From the NCBI RefSeq assembly GCF_010672455.1, contig NZ_JAAHGO010000089.1, positions 1 through 33,787 on the forward strand: DNA of 33,787 nt, given 5' to 3'. The notes below the pieces were generated by a model. It saw only the letters and a list, made by a program, of their open reading frames with translations, was not told the origin of the DNA and ran no database searches. Made by a program: the position numbers and the translations under genes. This document shows positions 17,897 to 27,600 of this stretch, piece after piece. The DNA is from Okeania sp. SIO2C9. GTDB taxonomy: Bacteria > Cyanobacteriota > Cyanobacteriia > Cyanobacteriales > Microcoleaceae. The first letter of the stretch is position 1, and each line of letters begins with the position of its first letter.

Positions 17897-17904
17897 TTCG
17901 GCAC

Positions 17905-18110
17905 TTCAACAATTAATAATGAATAATGAATAATGAATAATTACCTCTCTATGAATTGAAGAGGATTGACAAATTCATGAAAATTTTTTTTCACAGGAGT
18001 CGATTGGATATGGCGAGGAGACTTCGCCATCCCATCCTAGGTCATGCTGCGCAAACGACCGCTTATTATCCCCTTAAAAGGGGAGGCGCATACCCACAAT
18101 TTTTCGGTAA
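17905..18110. repeat. Composite dispersed repeat, copy Y, with inserted hairpin module
   Basis: The order is octamer repeats (aataatga), acctctc...gaagaggattgacaaat, gaaaattttt, ttattatccccttaaaagg, ggaggcgcatacccacaat, ttttcggtaa. The same order in reverse complement occurs at 29649-29780. Copy Y carries about 70 extra bases (17991-18062) with the palindrome atggcgaggagacttcgcca, found also at 27831-27872. The rest of the gap to 18313 is a C-rich ctccctaactcccc tract and nothing else. Confidence 0.7.
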
Positions 18111-18313
18111 AAAATGTTCCATCTTCAACCATTACCAAATATTTCTCGATCTCCCCATCTCCCTATCTCCCTAACTCCCTAACTCCCCATCTCCCCTACT
18201 CACCATCTAATTACACCGATGCTACCGGATTTTATATAATGTGCTCATTGAGAAATAGAGAATATAGTAATTCCCAAGAAGCGTATTGTATTTTTTAAAC
18301 TGAAATACGGTAG

Positions 18314-19229
18314 TTATGAAAAAAATAATGATTGCCGATTCAGCCAATTTTCTAAATCAGTTATGCTATTGAAGTCTAAGAAATTTTCTCCCAAATTTTC
18401 CAACTCTTCAATAGTTAAATTTTCAATTTTGCTAATCGTTTCTTCTGTCTCAAGTTCCCCAAAACGCTTTTTCAGTAGACGCATTATTAATGCGATTGCC
18501 TCATTTTGTCTTCCTATTTCTTTGCCTTTTTCTTCAGCAAAAGTTATTTTTCCCCTTTCATCTTGCAATGCCATAGCACGGCGATCGGCAATTTCTAATT
18601 CTTCTGAATTCATACCAGCTTGATTAGCAAAATTTAAGGCTAATTCTATCTCCGATACTTCCCCTAAAATTGGAGGAATCTCATCGAAACTAGAAGCTTC
18701 TTTGAGGAAATAAATCAATTTATCGGCTAAATTTTCTAATTCTGATATTTTTTTCTTAAATTTCGGCAATTCTATAAATATTAACTGCAATTCCTCGTCA
18801 AGATATTCAAATTTTTCCTCTTTTTCTTGAAATACAAATTGATTAATAATTTTCTGGGTTTCGTCGAACATAACGAAGTCTGTAATTGTTACTGCTATAA
18901 ATGGTTTGAGACGAATATAATCCTCTGCTATTTGTAACTGATTAGCATATATTTTCGCCATGTTATAAAGTACCCGTTTGCTAAAACCAGTCATGGATGA
19001 CATTTACGACTATTTATCCATCTACTAAAACTGCTTTTACGTCTAAATAAGTGTATTTTAAAGTTAACACTTGACCGGGATTATAGGGATTAATAATGGT
19101 TAAAGATGCAATGATTTTTTCGCCATCATAAATAATGGCATTGAGAAAACTAATTAATATGTCTTTACTTTCTTTGGAACCAAAAACTTTTTTGAATACA
19201 TAATCTATTTTAGGGCTGATAAATCTCAT
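18314..19229 (-). pseudogene. Rpn/PD-(D/E)XK nuclease family transposase-like protein, broken
   Basis: From ATG 19229 the first piece reads MRFISPKIDYVFKKVFGSKE, the N-terminus of the Rpn (recombination-promoting nuclease/transposase) family, and runs to YLDVKAVLVDG before TAA at 19016-19014. The second piece starts in another frame at 19003 with GFSKRVLYNMAKIYANQL, the expected continuation. It ends with a DUF4351-like C-terminus (LLKKRFGEL...LDFNSITDLENWL). The conserved IEMQ segment, which supplies catalytic residues, should lie exactly at the junction and is missing. The 229-residue second frame could still be translated, but the nuclease core would be incomplete. Confidence 0.8.
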
Positions 19230-19466
19230 TTTTTTCTTGTCACAAGTATTCTAAAATCAAACTTTTTCATAACACAAACAATATAGCATATAGTTCTGTA
19301 TATTCACTCATCTGGAACAAGTTTATATCAAGAATAACAGCCATTTAATAAGCAATTTTACTGAAATAAATACTGTATGACTACTTCCAATATGCTACTC
19401 AAATTACCATTTTTTCTTGCCTCTAACTTTAGCCAGAGTTAATGATAACTGATAACTGAAATGACC

Positions 19467-20231
19467 TTAATAATCTGATACTGCCATTTCCAAATAATTA
19501 GAAATTTCCCGACAATAATCATTACATAACTGCGACATTCGGAAATCTTCATTACGAGGATAATCTACATCTATTTTAACATCTGCTACTACTCTACCAG
19601 GGCGGGCAGCCATAACAATTACTTGTTGAGATAAATACACCGCTTCATAAATATTGTGAGTGACAAAAACTACAGTCCAATTTCGTTCTTGCCATATCCT
19701 TAATAGATCGCTATTAAGTTTACTGCGAGTCATTTCATCTAAAGCTCCAAAAGGTTCATCCATCAAAACAATTCTTGGCTGAGTTACTAATGCTCTTGCA
19801 ATAGAAACTCGCATCTTCATTCCACCTGATAATTGTCGTGGATAAGAACGTTCAAAACCATCTAATCCTACTAAATTAATGGCTTCTTGTACTATTGTTC
19901 GAGATTCTCTGAGAGATTTTCCTATTAGTTTTAGAGGTAAATGTACGTTATCAATAACGTTAGACCAAGGCATTAAAGCTGGTTCTTGAAATACAAAAGC
20001 TAATTCATTTTTATTCTGGTCTATATTTGATTCAATTTTTCCTGAACTAACTTCGCTTAATTTTGATATTAATCGCAATACTGTACTTTTGCCACAACCA
20101 GAGGGACCAACAAAAGTCACAAATTTACCATGGTTAATTGTAAAACTTATGTCTTGCAAGGCAATAGTTTTATTAGGATAAATCTTATTTACATGATCAA
20201 AGGAAATAGCTGAATTATTAGTATTATTCAT
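19467..20231 (-). CDS. ABC transporter ATP-binding protein, NitT/TauT (SsuB/TauB) type
   Basis: The 254-residue ATPase has Walker A GPSGCGKST (42-50), Q-loop FQEPALMPWSNV (81-92), signature LSGGM (134-138), Walker B VLMDEPFGALDE (155-166) and H-loop VTHNIYEAVYLS. The PALMPW Q-loop and the C-terminal MAARPGRVVADVKIDV are characteristic of the nitrate/sulfonate/taurine importer subfamily. It would energise import across the plasma membrane. No permease or binding-protein gene is adjacent in the window, so it is an orphan or its partners are elsewhere. The substrate cannot be named. A small copy of its 3' region lies at 22963-23005. Confidence 0.88.
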   Translation of the reverse strand: MNNTNNSAISFDHVNKIYPNKTIALQDISFTINHGKFVTFVGPSGCGKSTVLRLISKLSEVSSGKIESNIDQNKNELAFVFQEPALMPWSNVIDNVHLPLKLIGKSLRESRTIVQEAINLVGLDGFERSYPRQLSGGMKMRVSIARALVTQPRIVLMDEPFGALDEMTRSKLNSDLLRIWQERNWTVVFVTHNIYEAVYLSQQVIVMAARPGRVVADVKIDVDYPRNEDFRMSQLCNDYCREISNYLEMAVSDY

Positions 20232-20887
20232 ATCGTTACTTAATATGATGGCGCTTTATTACTTTTTTTTAGTCTAACATAAATCTCAATATTTTTTATG
20301 GGATAAAAATGCTTTTTTGTGTGAAATGAGGTTGGCGCTCTCCATTCTTAAGGCAAGTATTTACAAGATTTTTTAGGATAGTAAATAACCTTTAATATTG
20401 AGATTAATTTATCTTGTGTATTGTGCTAATAATCTGTAGTTTATATTATCAAAAAGCTACTCTATCTTCAATAAAATTACACTCATAAATTATCAAATAT
20501 CAAATTAAAATAAAATGTGAAAAATACTATATTTTAACAATTAATAATTAATAATTACCTCTCCTTAAAATGGATAAGATTGGCGAAAATGATTTTTTAT
20601 CTTTATTTATTCTTCAAATAAGAGGCTTTAAACTTTAATTACAGCAACTGCTTGAAAAATATCTGGAGAATTTTCTGACTAATTTAGCTAGGCTACGCCA
20701 GTAGGTGCTCATTTGTAAAAAACATTTATCAAATTGGTATAATTCCCATTTATTGCTAAAATTAGCAAAATAGTCTTAACTCGAACTGACGTTAACAAAG
20801 AATGATTTTGATGAGGGTGCTGCTCTTTTAAGGGGATTTTGTTGTCTCAAATTGCTCTCCAGTATAGTTATTTAAAACAAATATCTG
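20232..20887. other. Intergenic region with a degenerate composite repeat
   Basis: About 20537-20640 is a diverged copy of the composite repeat: aattaataattaataattac, then ctctcctta, then aagaggctttaaactttaat. No ORF, RNA gene or defined promoter is seen in the rest. Confidence 0.45.
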
Positions 20888-22492
20888 ATGAAAAAGATGG
20901 AATTAATTAAGCATCGAAATAAGAAACTAATTAACATAGCAGCTTGGTTATCATTTGGATGTCTGTTTCTAACATTTATTGTTTCTTTAATTGAGAAAAT
21001 TATCAAGTTTCCAGTTGACGATTGGGATCATAATCGTTTAGTACCTATTTTTGCTTTTAAATTAGGATATAAATACATAAATGCCTACGACACAGGACCA
21101 GTTTTATCATGGGCTTATGGTCCAATCAGTCCTATTTTTTTCTTCCCATCAACACTAACTAACTCTCCCACAACTGCAACTATGATAGGAGGAATTATTA
21201 ATATACTAATATTATTCTTGCCTTTTTTAGTTGTTGCTACCTTTTACATCAGGAAAAGTCGTTTGATGTTTTTTTATGGTCTTCAATTCCTGTTAATAAC
21301 TTTTTTTTATGTTGTAAATAATCAAGCTTTAGAATATACAGCTTTCGATATTCATGTGGACTCACCCTCTCTCAGTCTAGGAGCTATAAGTTGCTTATTA
21401 ATATACTTTTCTTTTATTACACAAGATGATCAAAAAAATCTATATTTAATTTCTTTTGCGGGAGTTACAACAGTTTTAGCAATTTGGGCTAAACATAACT
21501 TGATTTTACTACCTTTAGCAATAATTACTTATTTAATTATTACTGGCAAATTTAAAATTTTTAAGTTATATTTAATATCTTTAATTGGTTCTGGTATCTT
21601 TTTTTCACTGATAATTATAGCCATTTTTAGCCATGAGTATCTTTTCTTTTCTATGGTTGAATCAATGGCAAAACAACCTAACGTACTGAAGAACTTCAAT
21701 TTGTCAGTTGCTAAATTAAGCAGTGTGAATAGGACTTTATTGAGGGCTTCCTTAGAATTGTTGACAATGATTTGGCCATTTGCTTTGATTATTCTTTCTC
21801 ATGTTGTTATTACTGTTAAAAAAGGTAAATATTCTAATCTTAATACATGGTTAATTTATAATCCATATTCTTTATTTTTTATCACATTTTTTTACATGAT
21901 TCCTTTAGCTATTGCCAGTCGCATAAAATGGGGAGGAAATATTAATTCTTTATCCATAGCTATATATTTTATGGTTTTAGCTGCATTTATTATGTTCATT
22001 GAAGTAGTCTATAAAAATCAAGCTAATGGGATAAAAAGAGTCATAAATATACAAAAAATTCTAACTATTATTGTGGTTTTTGCTATTTTTTGCAGTCAGA
22101 TAAACTATCTTAAATCATCTCCCAAAAGAATAAATACAGCTCTAAATAATTTACAGAATAATAATCTTGAGGTTTCTTTTCAGTATATGCTCAAAAATCC
22201 TAATCAGGTTTATTTTCCTGATTATCCACTATCTAGTGCTATGGCAGAGAGAAAAATTTATCACTCGATCAAAGGTTTGAATGATAGAGAAGCAGGAAGA
22301 CTTCGTTTAACAGCTCAACATTTTCAACAATATATTCCTTCAAAAATGAAGTATATAGCTTTTGCCGACCCCGAAAATAAATGGCAAAAAGAAAGGATCG
22401 AAATAATGAAAAGTTATTTGCCACAATATTCTCAAAAAATAACAATCAAAGATTTACCTGGATGGTTAGTTTATAAACTCCCTGAAAGTTAG
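20888..22492 (+). CDS. Polytopic membrane protein, GT-C glycosyltransferase-like
   Basis: The 534-residue protein has about ten hydrophobic segments between residues 15 and 415, then a soluble tail of about 115 residues. After the first membrane segment comes a loop with PVDDWDHNRLVP, followed by YDTGPVLSWAYGPISPIFFF. An acidic pair in the first extracytoplasmic loop and that overall layout are typical of GT-C enzymes that transfer sugars from lipid carriers. I do not recognise a specific subfamily, so the call is structural. ATG 20888 or the ATG three codons later could be the start. Downstream lie remnants of other cell-envelope genes, suggesting a former polysaccharide or glycosylation cluster. 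The gene is AT-rich like its surroundings. Confidence 0.7.
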   Translation: MKKMELIKHRNKKLINIAAWLSFGCLFLTFIVSLIEKIIKFPVDDWDHNRLVPIFAFKLGYKYINAYDTGPVLSWAYGPISPIFFFPSTLTNSPTTATMIGGIINILILFLPFLVVATFYIRKSRLMFFYGLQFLLITFFYVVNNQALEYTAFDIHVDSPSLSLGAISCLLIYFSFITQDDQKNLYLISFAGVTTVLAIWAKHNLILLPLAIITYLIITGKFKIFKLYLISLIGSGIFFSLIIIAIFSHEYLFFSMVESMAKQPNVLKNFNLSVAKLSSVNRTLLRASLELLTMIWPFALIILSHVVITVKKGKYSNLNTWLIYNPYSLFFITFFYMIPLAIASRIKWGGNINSLSIAIYFMVLAAFIMFIEVVYKNQANGIKRVINIQKILTIIVVFAIFCSQINYLKSSPKRINTALNNLQNNNLEVSFQYMLKNPNQVYFPDYPLSSAMAERKIYHSIKGLNDREAGRLRLTAQHFQQYIPSKMKYIAFADPENKWQKERIEIMKSYLPQYSQKITIKDLPGWLVYKLPES

Positions 22493-22632
22493 AGCTGATT
22501 TATAAAGTAAATATTTAAGAGGTCGAGTTCCTGGCTATACTTTGGTTTTGTGAGTGATGGTTTAGTAGAATCTAAATTATTGAGGGCTAGGTGAAATAAG
22601 AGTTTTTCCTGCGGAATGCTACGCAAACAGCT

Positions 22633-22734
22633 AAGTTTATGAATCAGCTTTTAAAGTGAGAAGTTTAGAAAAATATTCTAGAAAAGTTCAAGCGGAACTA
22701 GGAAATAAATTAAAAGAGCGTTACTCAAAAATTT
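22633..22734 (+). pseudogene. Possible 3' scrap of an unknown gene
   Basis: The frame VYESAFKVRSLEKYSRKVQA continues to ELGNKLKERYSKI and a TAA, preceded by a stop in the same frame. It ends six bases before the ATG of the next remnant, a spacing typical of adjacent genes in an operon. That is the main reason to list it. The family is unknown. Confidence 0.3.
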
Positions 22735-22740
22735 AAAACT

Positions 22741-22962
22741 ATGACTGATACAGCAAAAAAAGCTTCGCTTATTATTACTGGACATTTCTCCTTTTTTGTT
22801 GATTGCTTCAATTGCAATTTTAATTAACTGGAGAGTAGTAAGTGGAGAAATTATTATGGGTCGCGATACGGAGTTTCATATTCAATGGTTACAACATTTT
22901 TCTAAAGAAATTCAAGAAGGAATTTTATATCCTCGCTGGTTGGCAGGCACAAATTTTGGTTG
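22741..22962 (+). pseudogene. 5' remnant of a large membrane protein (PTPS-related/YfhO-like type)
   Basis: ATG 22741 opens MTDTAKKASLIITGHFSFF. After a one-base shift near 22800 the frame continues LLIASIAILINWRVVSGEII, then MGRDTEFHIQWLQHFSKEIQ and EGILYPRWLAGTNFG, and stops at TGA 22960-22962. The block FHIQW...EG-LYPRWL---NFG is characteristic of the N-terminus of large cyanobacterial membrane proteins with a 6-pyruvoyl-tetrahydropterin-synthase-related domain. Only about 70 of the several hundred expected residues remain. Confidence 0.6.
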
Positions 22963-23005
22963 ATGATAATTCACATCTATTTTCACATCTGCTACTACCC
23001 TATTA
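22963..23005 (-). pseudogene. Small fragment of an ABC ATPase gene
   Basis: Read on the minus strand, this stretch resembles the codons for RVVADVKIDVDY of the ABC ATPase at 19467-20231. The plus-strand words acatctatttt, acatctgctactac and cta line up with 19557-19599 with few differences. It directly follows the truncated membrane-protein remnant, so this is a rearrangement junction. Confidence 0.45.
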
Positions 23006-23132
23006 TGAAAAAATGCCAAAATTTATGGCAAATATCACCCTTGAACAAAACAGAAAATTATAAGTATTTTTTACTCAAGAGGTAAACTAAGTAATAATCG
23101 AACTGGAAATCCTAATCAGATTATGGTGGTGG

Positions 23133-23277
23133 TGCATAGTAATGGTAAAGGAGTGTGGGGGGATGGGGAGATGGGGAGATGGGGAGATGGGGAGATGGGG
23201 AGATGGGGAGATGGGGAGATGGGGAGTGTGGGAGTGTGGGAGAAATTAAAGAATGTGTATCCTACCATTACCATGCA
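23133..23277. repeat. MITE-like element, family D, carrying an agatgggg octamer array
   Basis: The ends tgcatagtaatggta (23133-23147) and taccattaccatgca (23263-23277) are inverted repeats with one mismatch. Between them about seven copies of agatgggg (about 23164-23225) and gggagtgt words form a purine-rich tract. A diverged copy lies in reverse orientation at 29506-29604. Outside it the 23063-23534 gap shows only the left end of the tnpB element. Confidence 0.65.
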
Positions 23278-23363
23278 GGACTATCCAGATTATTAACCTA
23301 CTAGAAAGAAAAGAGAATCAGAATAAATTTAATGACTGATAAATTTGAGTTGTAAACATTAGA

Positions 23364-24866
23364 CAGGACTTACGCAAATTGACTTTGAAACCACCATCTG
23401 TAGGGGGTAAATACAGAAAGCAAAAACTTATCTAAAGTTCATTAAACTTACTCATAATTATAGCTATAAAACTAAAATGAGTAATTTTGCTAAGTTGTCT
23501 ATTCATTGAGTCGTTATCAGCTACAATATAGGATATGAAGCTAGTTGAACGTCATGTTATTACCAAATCACATTATTTGTGGTCAGAAATAGACCACAAG
23601 GCTTTTTTGTCAAAAAATCTGTTCAATTTAGCCAATTACCATTATCGCCAATATTTCTTTGAAAATAAAAATCAACTAAGCTTTAATCAACTGTATCACC
23701 TAGTATCTAAGACGGATGATTATCGAGCTTTACCTACTAAGGTAAGCAAGCAAATAATCAGAAGATTAGACTCAGCTTGGAGTAGTTATTTTGCAGCCTT
23801 AAAAGCGTGGCAAAAACAGCCAAAAAAATTTTTAGGTAAACCAAAAATCCCCAAATATAAACATAAAACATGCATGCCGAAATATTCTGCCCTATCCAGA
23901 TGAATCAATTTACAAAAAAACCTTAAAAAAAGGAATTTGTCATCTGTCAATGAGTGAAATAAAAATACCCACTTCACAGACAGAAATAATAGAAGCCAGA
24001 ATCATCCCCAAAAGTAGCTGTTACATAATAGAAATAGTATATGAAAAACAGGAGGAAATAACAAATAATCAACAAGTAGCAGGAGTAGATTTAGGAGTAA
24101 ATAATTTAATAGCTGTAACTACAAATCAAACAGGAACTTCACCTCTATTGATTAAAGGCAGACCATTAAAAGCAATTAACACCTTTTATAATAAACAACG
24201 CTCTTATTTACAATCTCAATTAAATAGCCACAATCAAACTAATTCTCATCGGTTAAAAAAATTAACTCACAAACGAAATTGTCGAGTAGAAAACTATCTC
24301 CATACAGCAAGTAAAAGAGTAATAGACTGGTGTGTAAACCATGAAATAGGAATCTTAATCATTGGGCAGAATCAAAATTGGAAACAAGAAATAAAATTAG
24401 GGAAAAAGAACAATCAACAATTTGTGAACATCCCTCACTCTATGTTAATAGAGATGTTAAGGTATAAAGCCCAACTAAGAGGAATAAAAGTAATAATTAC
24501 CGAAGAATCCTATACATCTCAATCAAGCTGTTTAGATGGGGATGATTTACCGAAATATGGAGAACAAAAACCGAAATTTAGTGGAAAAAGAGTAACAAGA
24601 GGGTTGTATAAAACCAGGGAAAATAAATTATTAAATGCAGATGTAAATGGGTCATTTAATATAATTAAAAAAGTAATTCCTGATGTCTTTGACCAGGGAA
24701 TAAAGGGTTTGCCGTTTAACCCTGTAGTGGTTGATCCACTACGAATGACTAGACTTTCAGACCTTTGAGTAAGTTTGACTAAGTTTAGTTGAGCGGTAAA
24801 TAGTATTGGCTAACGCCAAGCTCCGCTAACACCTTCGCCATAAGTAGAGTCTCTGCGTAAGTCCTG
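23364..24866. mobile_element. tnpB-bearing element with 13-bp terminal inverted repeats
   Basis: caggacttacgca (23364-23376) and tgcgtaagtcctg (24854-24866) are perfect inverted repeats enclosing a single tnpB gene and no tnpA. Elements of the IS200/IS605 group normally lack terminal inverted repeats, so either tnpB inserted into a resident inverted-repeat element or the element mixes parts. The subterminal accaccatctgtagggg of the left end is shared with the MITE at 6192-6317. The right end contains ggctaacgccaagctccgct, a common cyanobacterial palindromic word. Confidence 0.65.
23535..24768 (+). pseudogene. tnpB: TnpB (RuvC-like RNA-guided nuclease family) with a frameshift
   Basis: The N-terminal 111 residues or so (MKLVERHVITKSHYLWSEID ... 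GKPKIPKYKHK) are in one frame. After a shift at about 23870-23882 the protein continues in the next frame: RNILPYPDESIYKKTLKKGI and on to the TGA at 24766. The RuvC residues remain: Asp in AGVDLGVNNL, Glu in VIITEESYTSQSS and Asp in LNADVNGSFN. The usual zinc-ribbon CxxC pairs are absent (SSCLDGDDLPKYGEQ instead), a form I have seen in the second copy as well. The missing base removes the N-terminal part from the nuclease domain, so the protein is probably inactive unless frameshifting restores it. Confidence 0.82.
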
Positions 24867-24913
24867 ATTAGATAAAAGAGTTAATCTTCCTTACAAATAT
24901 TGAGGTTTTTGTG

Positions 24914-27187
24914 ATGGAAACTATTCGTATTCGTCTACAGGGAATGAGTTGCGCTTCTTGTGCAAATAGAGTTGAAAAAGCCATTAAAGAAGTATCAGGA
25001 GTCATTGAATGTAATGTTAATTTTGCCCTCTCTCAAGCTACAGTTTCTTATTATTCTCAAGAAACTAATTTAACTCATATTCAAGAATCTGTAAGAAAAG
25101 CTGGTTATTATGCTTTTGCAGAATCTGAAGAAGAAGAAGATACTGAAAAAAAAGCTAGGGAAGCTGAGGAAAAAGAGTTAATTCATAAAGTTATTCTTGG
25201 GGGAGTTATTAGTAGTTTTTTATTCATTGGTTCTCTACCTGCAATGACAGGATTACATATTCCTTTTCTTCCTAGTTTGCTGCATAATTCTTGGGTGCAA
25301 TTATTTTTGAGTTTACCTGTACAGTTATGGTGTGGTAAAAGTTTTTTTGTCGGAGCATTTAAAGCATTTAAACATCAGACTGCGGACATGAATACTTTAA
25401 TTGCTTTAGGAACAGGTGCTGCTTATTTATATTCTTTATTTGCTACTTTCAACCCTAACTTCTTTATTAATCAAGGCTTAAAACCTGAAGTATATTATGA
25501 AGCTTCATCAGTTATTATTACCCTTCTCCTGTTAGGAAAACTATTGGAAAATCGTGCTAGGGGAAAAACTTCAGAAGCTATTCATAAATTAATGGGTTTA
25601 CAAGCAAAAACCGCTAGAGTTATTCGTAATGGAAAAGAAAGCGATACTCCTATTCAAGAAGTTGTAGTAGGAGATGTAATTTTAGTCCGTCCTGGGGAAA
25701 AAATTCCTGTAGATGGTGAAGTTGTAGAAGGAGAATCTTCTATTGATGAATCTATGGTGACAGGTGAACCAATTCCTGTGAAAAAACAAATAAAAGATGA
25801 GGTAATTGGAGCAACAATTAATAAAACAGGAAGTTTCAAATTTAAAGCCACAAAAGTTGGTAAAGATACAGTATTAGCCCAAATTGTACAGTTAGTAAAA
25901 GATGCTCAAGGTAGTAAAGCACCTATTCAAAAATTAGCAGATAAAATAACTGGATGGTTTGTTCCCGCAGTAATAGCCATTGCGATTCTAACTTTTATTA
26001 TTTGGTTTAATACGATGGGAAATGTAACTCTTGCCATGATTACTACGGTAGGAGTTTTAATTATTGCTTGTCCTTGTGCCTTGGGTTTAGCAACTCCCAC
26101 TTCAATTATGGTTGGTACCGGAAAAGGAGCAGAAAATGGAGTGTTAATTAAAGGAGCAGATAGTTTAGAATTAGCACATAAATTAACGACTATTGTCTGT
26201 GATAAAACTGGAACAATTACTCAAGGAAAACCTAGTGTTACTAACTATATTACGGTTAAAGGTGTCACTAATAATAATGAAATTGAACTATTAGCAATAG
26301 CTGCTGCTTTAGAAAAAAATTCTGAACATCCTTTAGCAGAAGCTGTGGTTAATTATGCTCAATCTCAAGGAGTACAAAATCCTTTGCCTGAAGTGACTAA
26401 TTTTGAAGCTGTAGCAGGAATGGGAGTACAGGGAAATGTATCAGGAAAGTTGGTACAAATTGGTACACAAAGATGGATGGATGAGTTGAAAATTGATACT
26501 CAAACTTTACAATCAAATCGTCAACAATGGGAAAGTGAAGCAAAAACTACTGCTTTAATAGTTATTGACGGAAAAATTGAAGGCTTAATTGGAATTGCTG
26601 ATGCAATTAAACCATCTTCTGGGGAAGCAGTTAAAGCTCTACAAAAAATGGGATTAGAAGTAGTAATGTTAACAGGAGATAATCAAAAAACAGCAGAAGC
26701 GATCGCCTCAGAAGTCGGTATTAAAAGAATTTTTTCTGAAGTACGTCCCGACCAAAAAGCTAGTATTATTAAATCTATTCAACTAGAAAAAAATAGTTCA
26801 AAACAAAAACATAAAATCGTCGCGATGGTAGGAGATGGAATTAATGATGCTCCAGCATTAGCTCAAGCAGATGTAGGAATTGCTATTGGTACAGGTACAG
26901 ATGTGGCAATGTCAGCTAGTGATTTAACTTTAATTTCTGGAGATTTATGGGGAATTGTTACGGCAATTCAACTCAGTCATGCCACTATGAAAAATATTCG
27001 TCAAAATCTATTTTTTGCCTATATTTATAATGTTTTGAGTATTCCCATTGCTGCGGGTATTTTATATCCCTTTTTTGGTTGGTTATTAAATCCAATGATT
27101 GCTGGTGCAGCTATGGCATTTAGTTCAGTTTCTGTGGTAAGTAATGCTTTGCGTTTAAGGAAATTTAGAGCCAAAGTTAATCTATAG
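24914..27187 (+). CDS. copA: Copper-translocating P1B-type ATPase
   Basis: The protein is 757 residues from ATG 24914; a GTG directly upstream at 24911 is an alternative. It has one N-terminal heavy-metal domain with GMSCASC (about residues 10-16). An acidic linker ([11 protein letters not shown]) is followed by eight expected membrane segments. The actuator loop has TGEP (about 284). The ion-path motif is CPC (about 386-388). The phosphorylation site is DKTGTIT (Asp about 430). SEHP and GDGINDAPA mark the nucleotide domain. CPC with one GMxCxxC domain indicates Cu(I) transport. Cyanobacteria use two such pumps, CtaA at the plasma membrane and PacS at the thylakoid, to supply plastocyanin and cytochrome oxidase. 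I cannot tell which this is. No copper chaperone or regulator is adjacent. Confidence 0.93.
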   Translation: METIRIRLQGMSCASCANRVEKAIKEVSGVIECNVNFALSQATVSYYSQETNLTHIQESVRKAGYYAFAESEEEEDTEKKAREAEEKELIHKVILGGVISSFLFIGSLPAMTGLHIPFLPSLLHNSWVQLFLSLPVQLWCGKSFFVGAFKAFKHQTADMNTLIALGTGAAYLYSLFATFNPNFFINQGLKPEVYYEASSVIITLLLLGKLLENRARGKTSEAIHKLMGLQAKTARVIRNGKESDTPIQEVVVGDVILVRPGEKIPVDGEVVEGESSIDESMVTGEPIPVKKQIKDEVIGATINKTGSFKFKATKVGKDTVLAQIVQLVKDAQGSKAPIQKLADKITGWFVPAVIAIAILTFIIWFNTMGNVTLAMITTVGVLIIACPCALGLATPTSIMVGTGKGAENGVLIKGADSLELAHKLTTIVCDKTGTITQGKPSVTNYITVKGVTNNNEIELLAIAAALEKNSEHPLAEAVVNYAQSQGVQNPLPEVTNFEAVAGMGVQGNVSGKLVQIGTQRWMDELKIDTQTLQSNRQQWESEAKTTALIVIDGKIEGLIGIADAIKPSSGEAVKALQKMGLEVVMLTGDNQKTAEAIASEVGIKRIFSEVRPDQKASIIKSIQLEKNSSKQKHKIVAMVGDGINDAPALAQADVGIAIGTGTDVAMSASDLTLISGDLWGIVTAIQLSHATMKNIRQNLFFAYIYNVLSIPIAAGILYPFFGWLLNPMIAGAAMAFSSVSVVSNALRLRKFRAKVNL

Positions 27188-27203
27188 AACCCAAATGGGT
27201 TCT
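27186..27203 (+). terminator. Short palindrome at the end of the copper ATPase gene
   Basis: agaaccc (27186-27192) pairs perfectly with gggttct (27197-27203) around a four-base loop and overlaps the stop codon. No T run follows directly, so it may protect the 3' end rather than terminate. Confidence 0.4.
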
Positions 27204-27363
27204 ATTAAGCATCTCCTTCATGGATAGGGAGTAGGGAGTAGGGGGAAAGAATTGATGAATAAGAGTGCAATAATTGATTTTATTTTTGATTATTGGAGAT
27301 ATCTATAACTATATAAATTAAATATCAATATCCTAACTTCTGACTTCTGAATTATTAGTCAAA

Positions 27364-27397
27364 AACCCCTACCTTTGCAAAGATACGGTTAGGGGTT
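27364..27397 (+). terminator. Hairpin downstream of the copper ATPase gene
   Basis: aacccctacc (27364-27373) pairs with ggttaggggtt (27387-27397) with one bulge. A weak T-containing stretch follows. It lies about 180 bp after the gene and could be its terminator. It could equally be part of the repeat-rich spacer. Confidence 0.35.
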
Positions 27398-27464
27398 CTA
27401 TAGAAATATAGTAGTTTTAACAATTAATAATTAGGGTTTGCGTATGGAAAGTCTTTTTGCTGGG

Positions 27465-27600
27465 GTAAGAGACAGGAGACAACCCACCCCCAACCCCTCC
27501 CAACCCACCCCTAACCCCGACCGTGGAGGGGAGGGGAAGACAGGAGACAACCGACCCCTAACCCCGACCGTGGAGGGGAGAAATGGGAATGAGCGAAGAG
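27465..27600. repeat. C- and G-rich short repeats (aaccccgaccgtggagggga)
   Basis: The word ccctaaccccgaccgtggag occurs at about 27510 and again at about 27554, each followed by gggag. It is interleaved with agacaggagacaacc and cccaacccctcccaa. The tract is non-coding and resembles the heptamer repeat tracts elsewhere in the window. The gap around it (27204-28030) has no gene. Confidence 0.5.

Noticed and set aside
18044-18298. 84-codon plus-strand frame
   Set aside because: It is composed of the composite repeat and ctccctaactcccc tract, with no protein-like pattern.
22515-22545. Possible tRNA T-arm (ggtcgagttcctggct)
   Set aside because: No acceptor stem, anticodon arm or D-arm can be paired around it.
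22842-23063. 73-codon plus-strand frame as a gene
   Set aside because: It is a shifted frame over the membrane-protein remnant and the ABC scrap; the recognisable peptide is in another frame.
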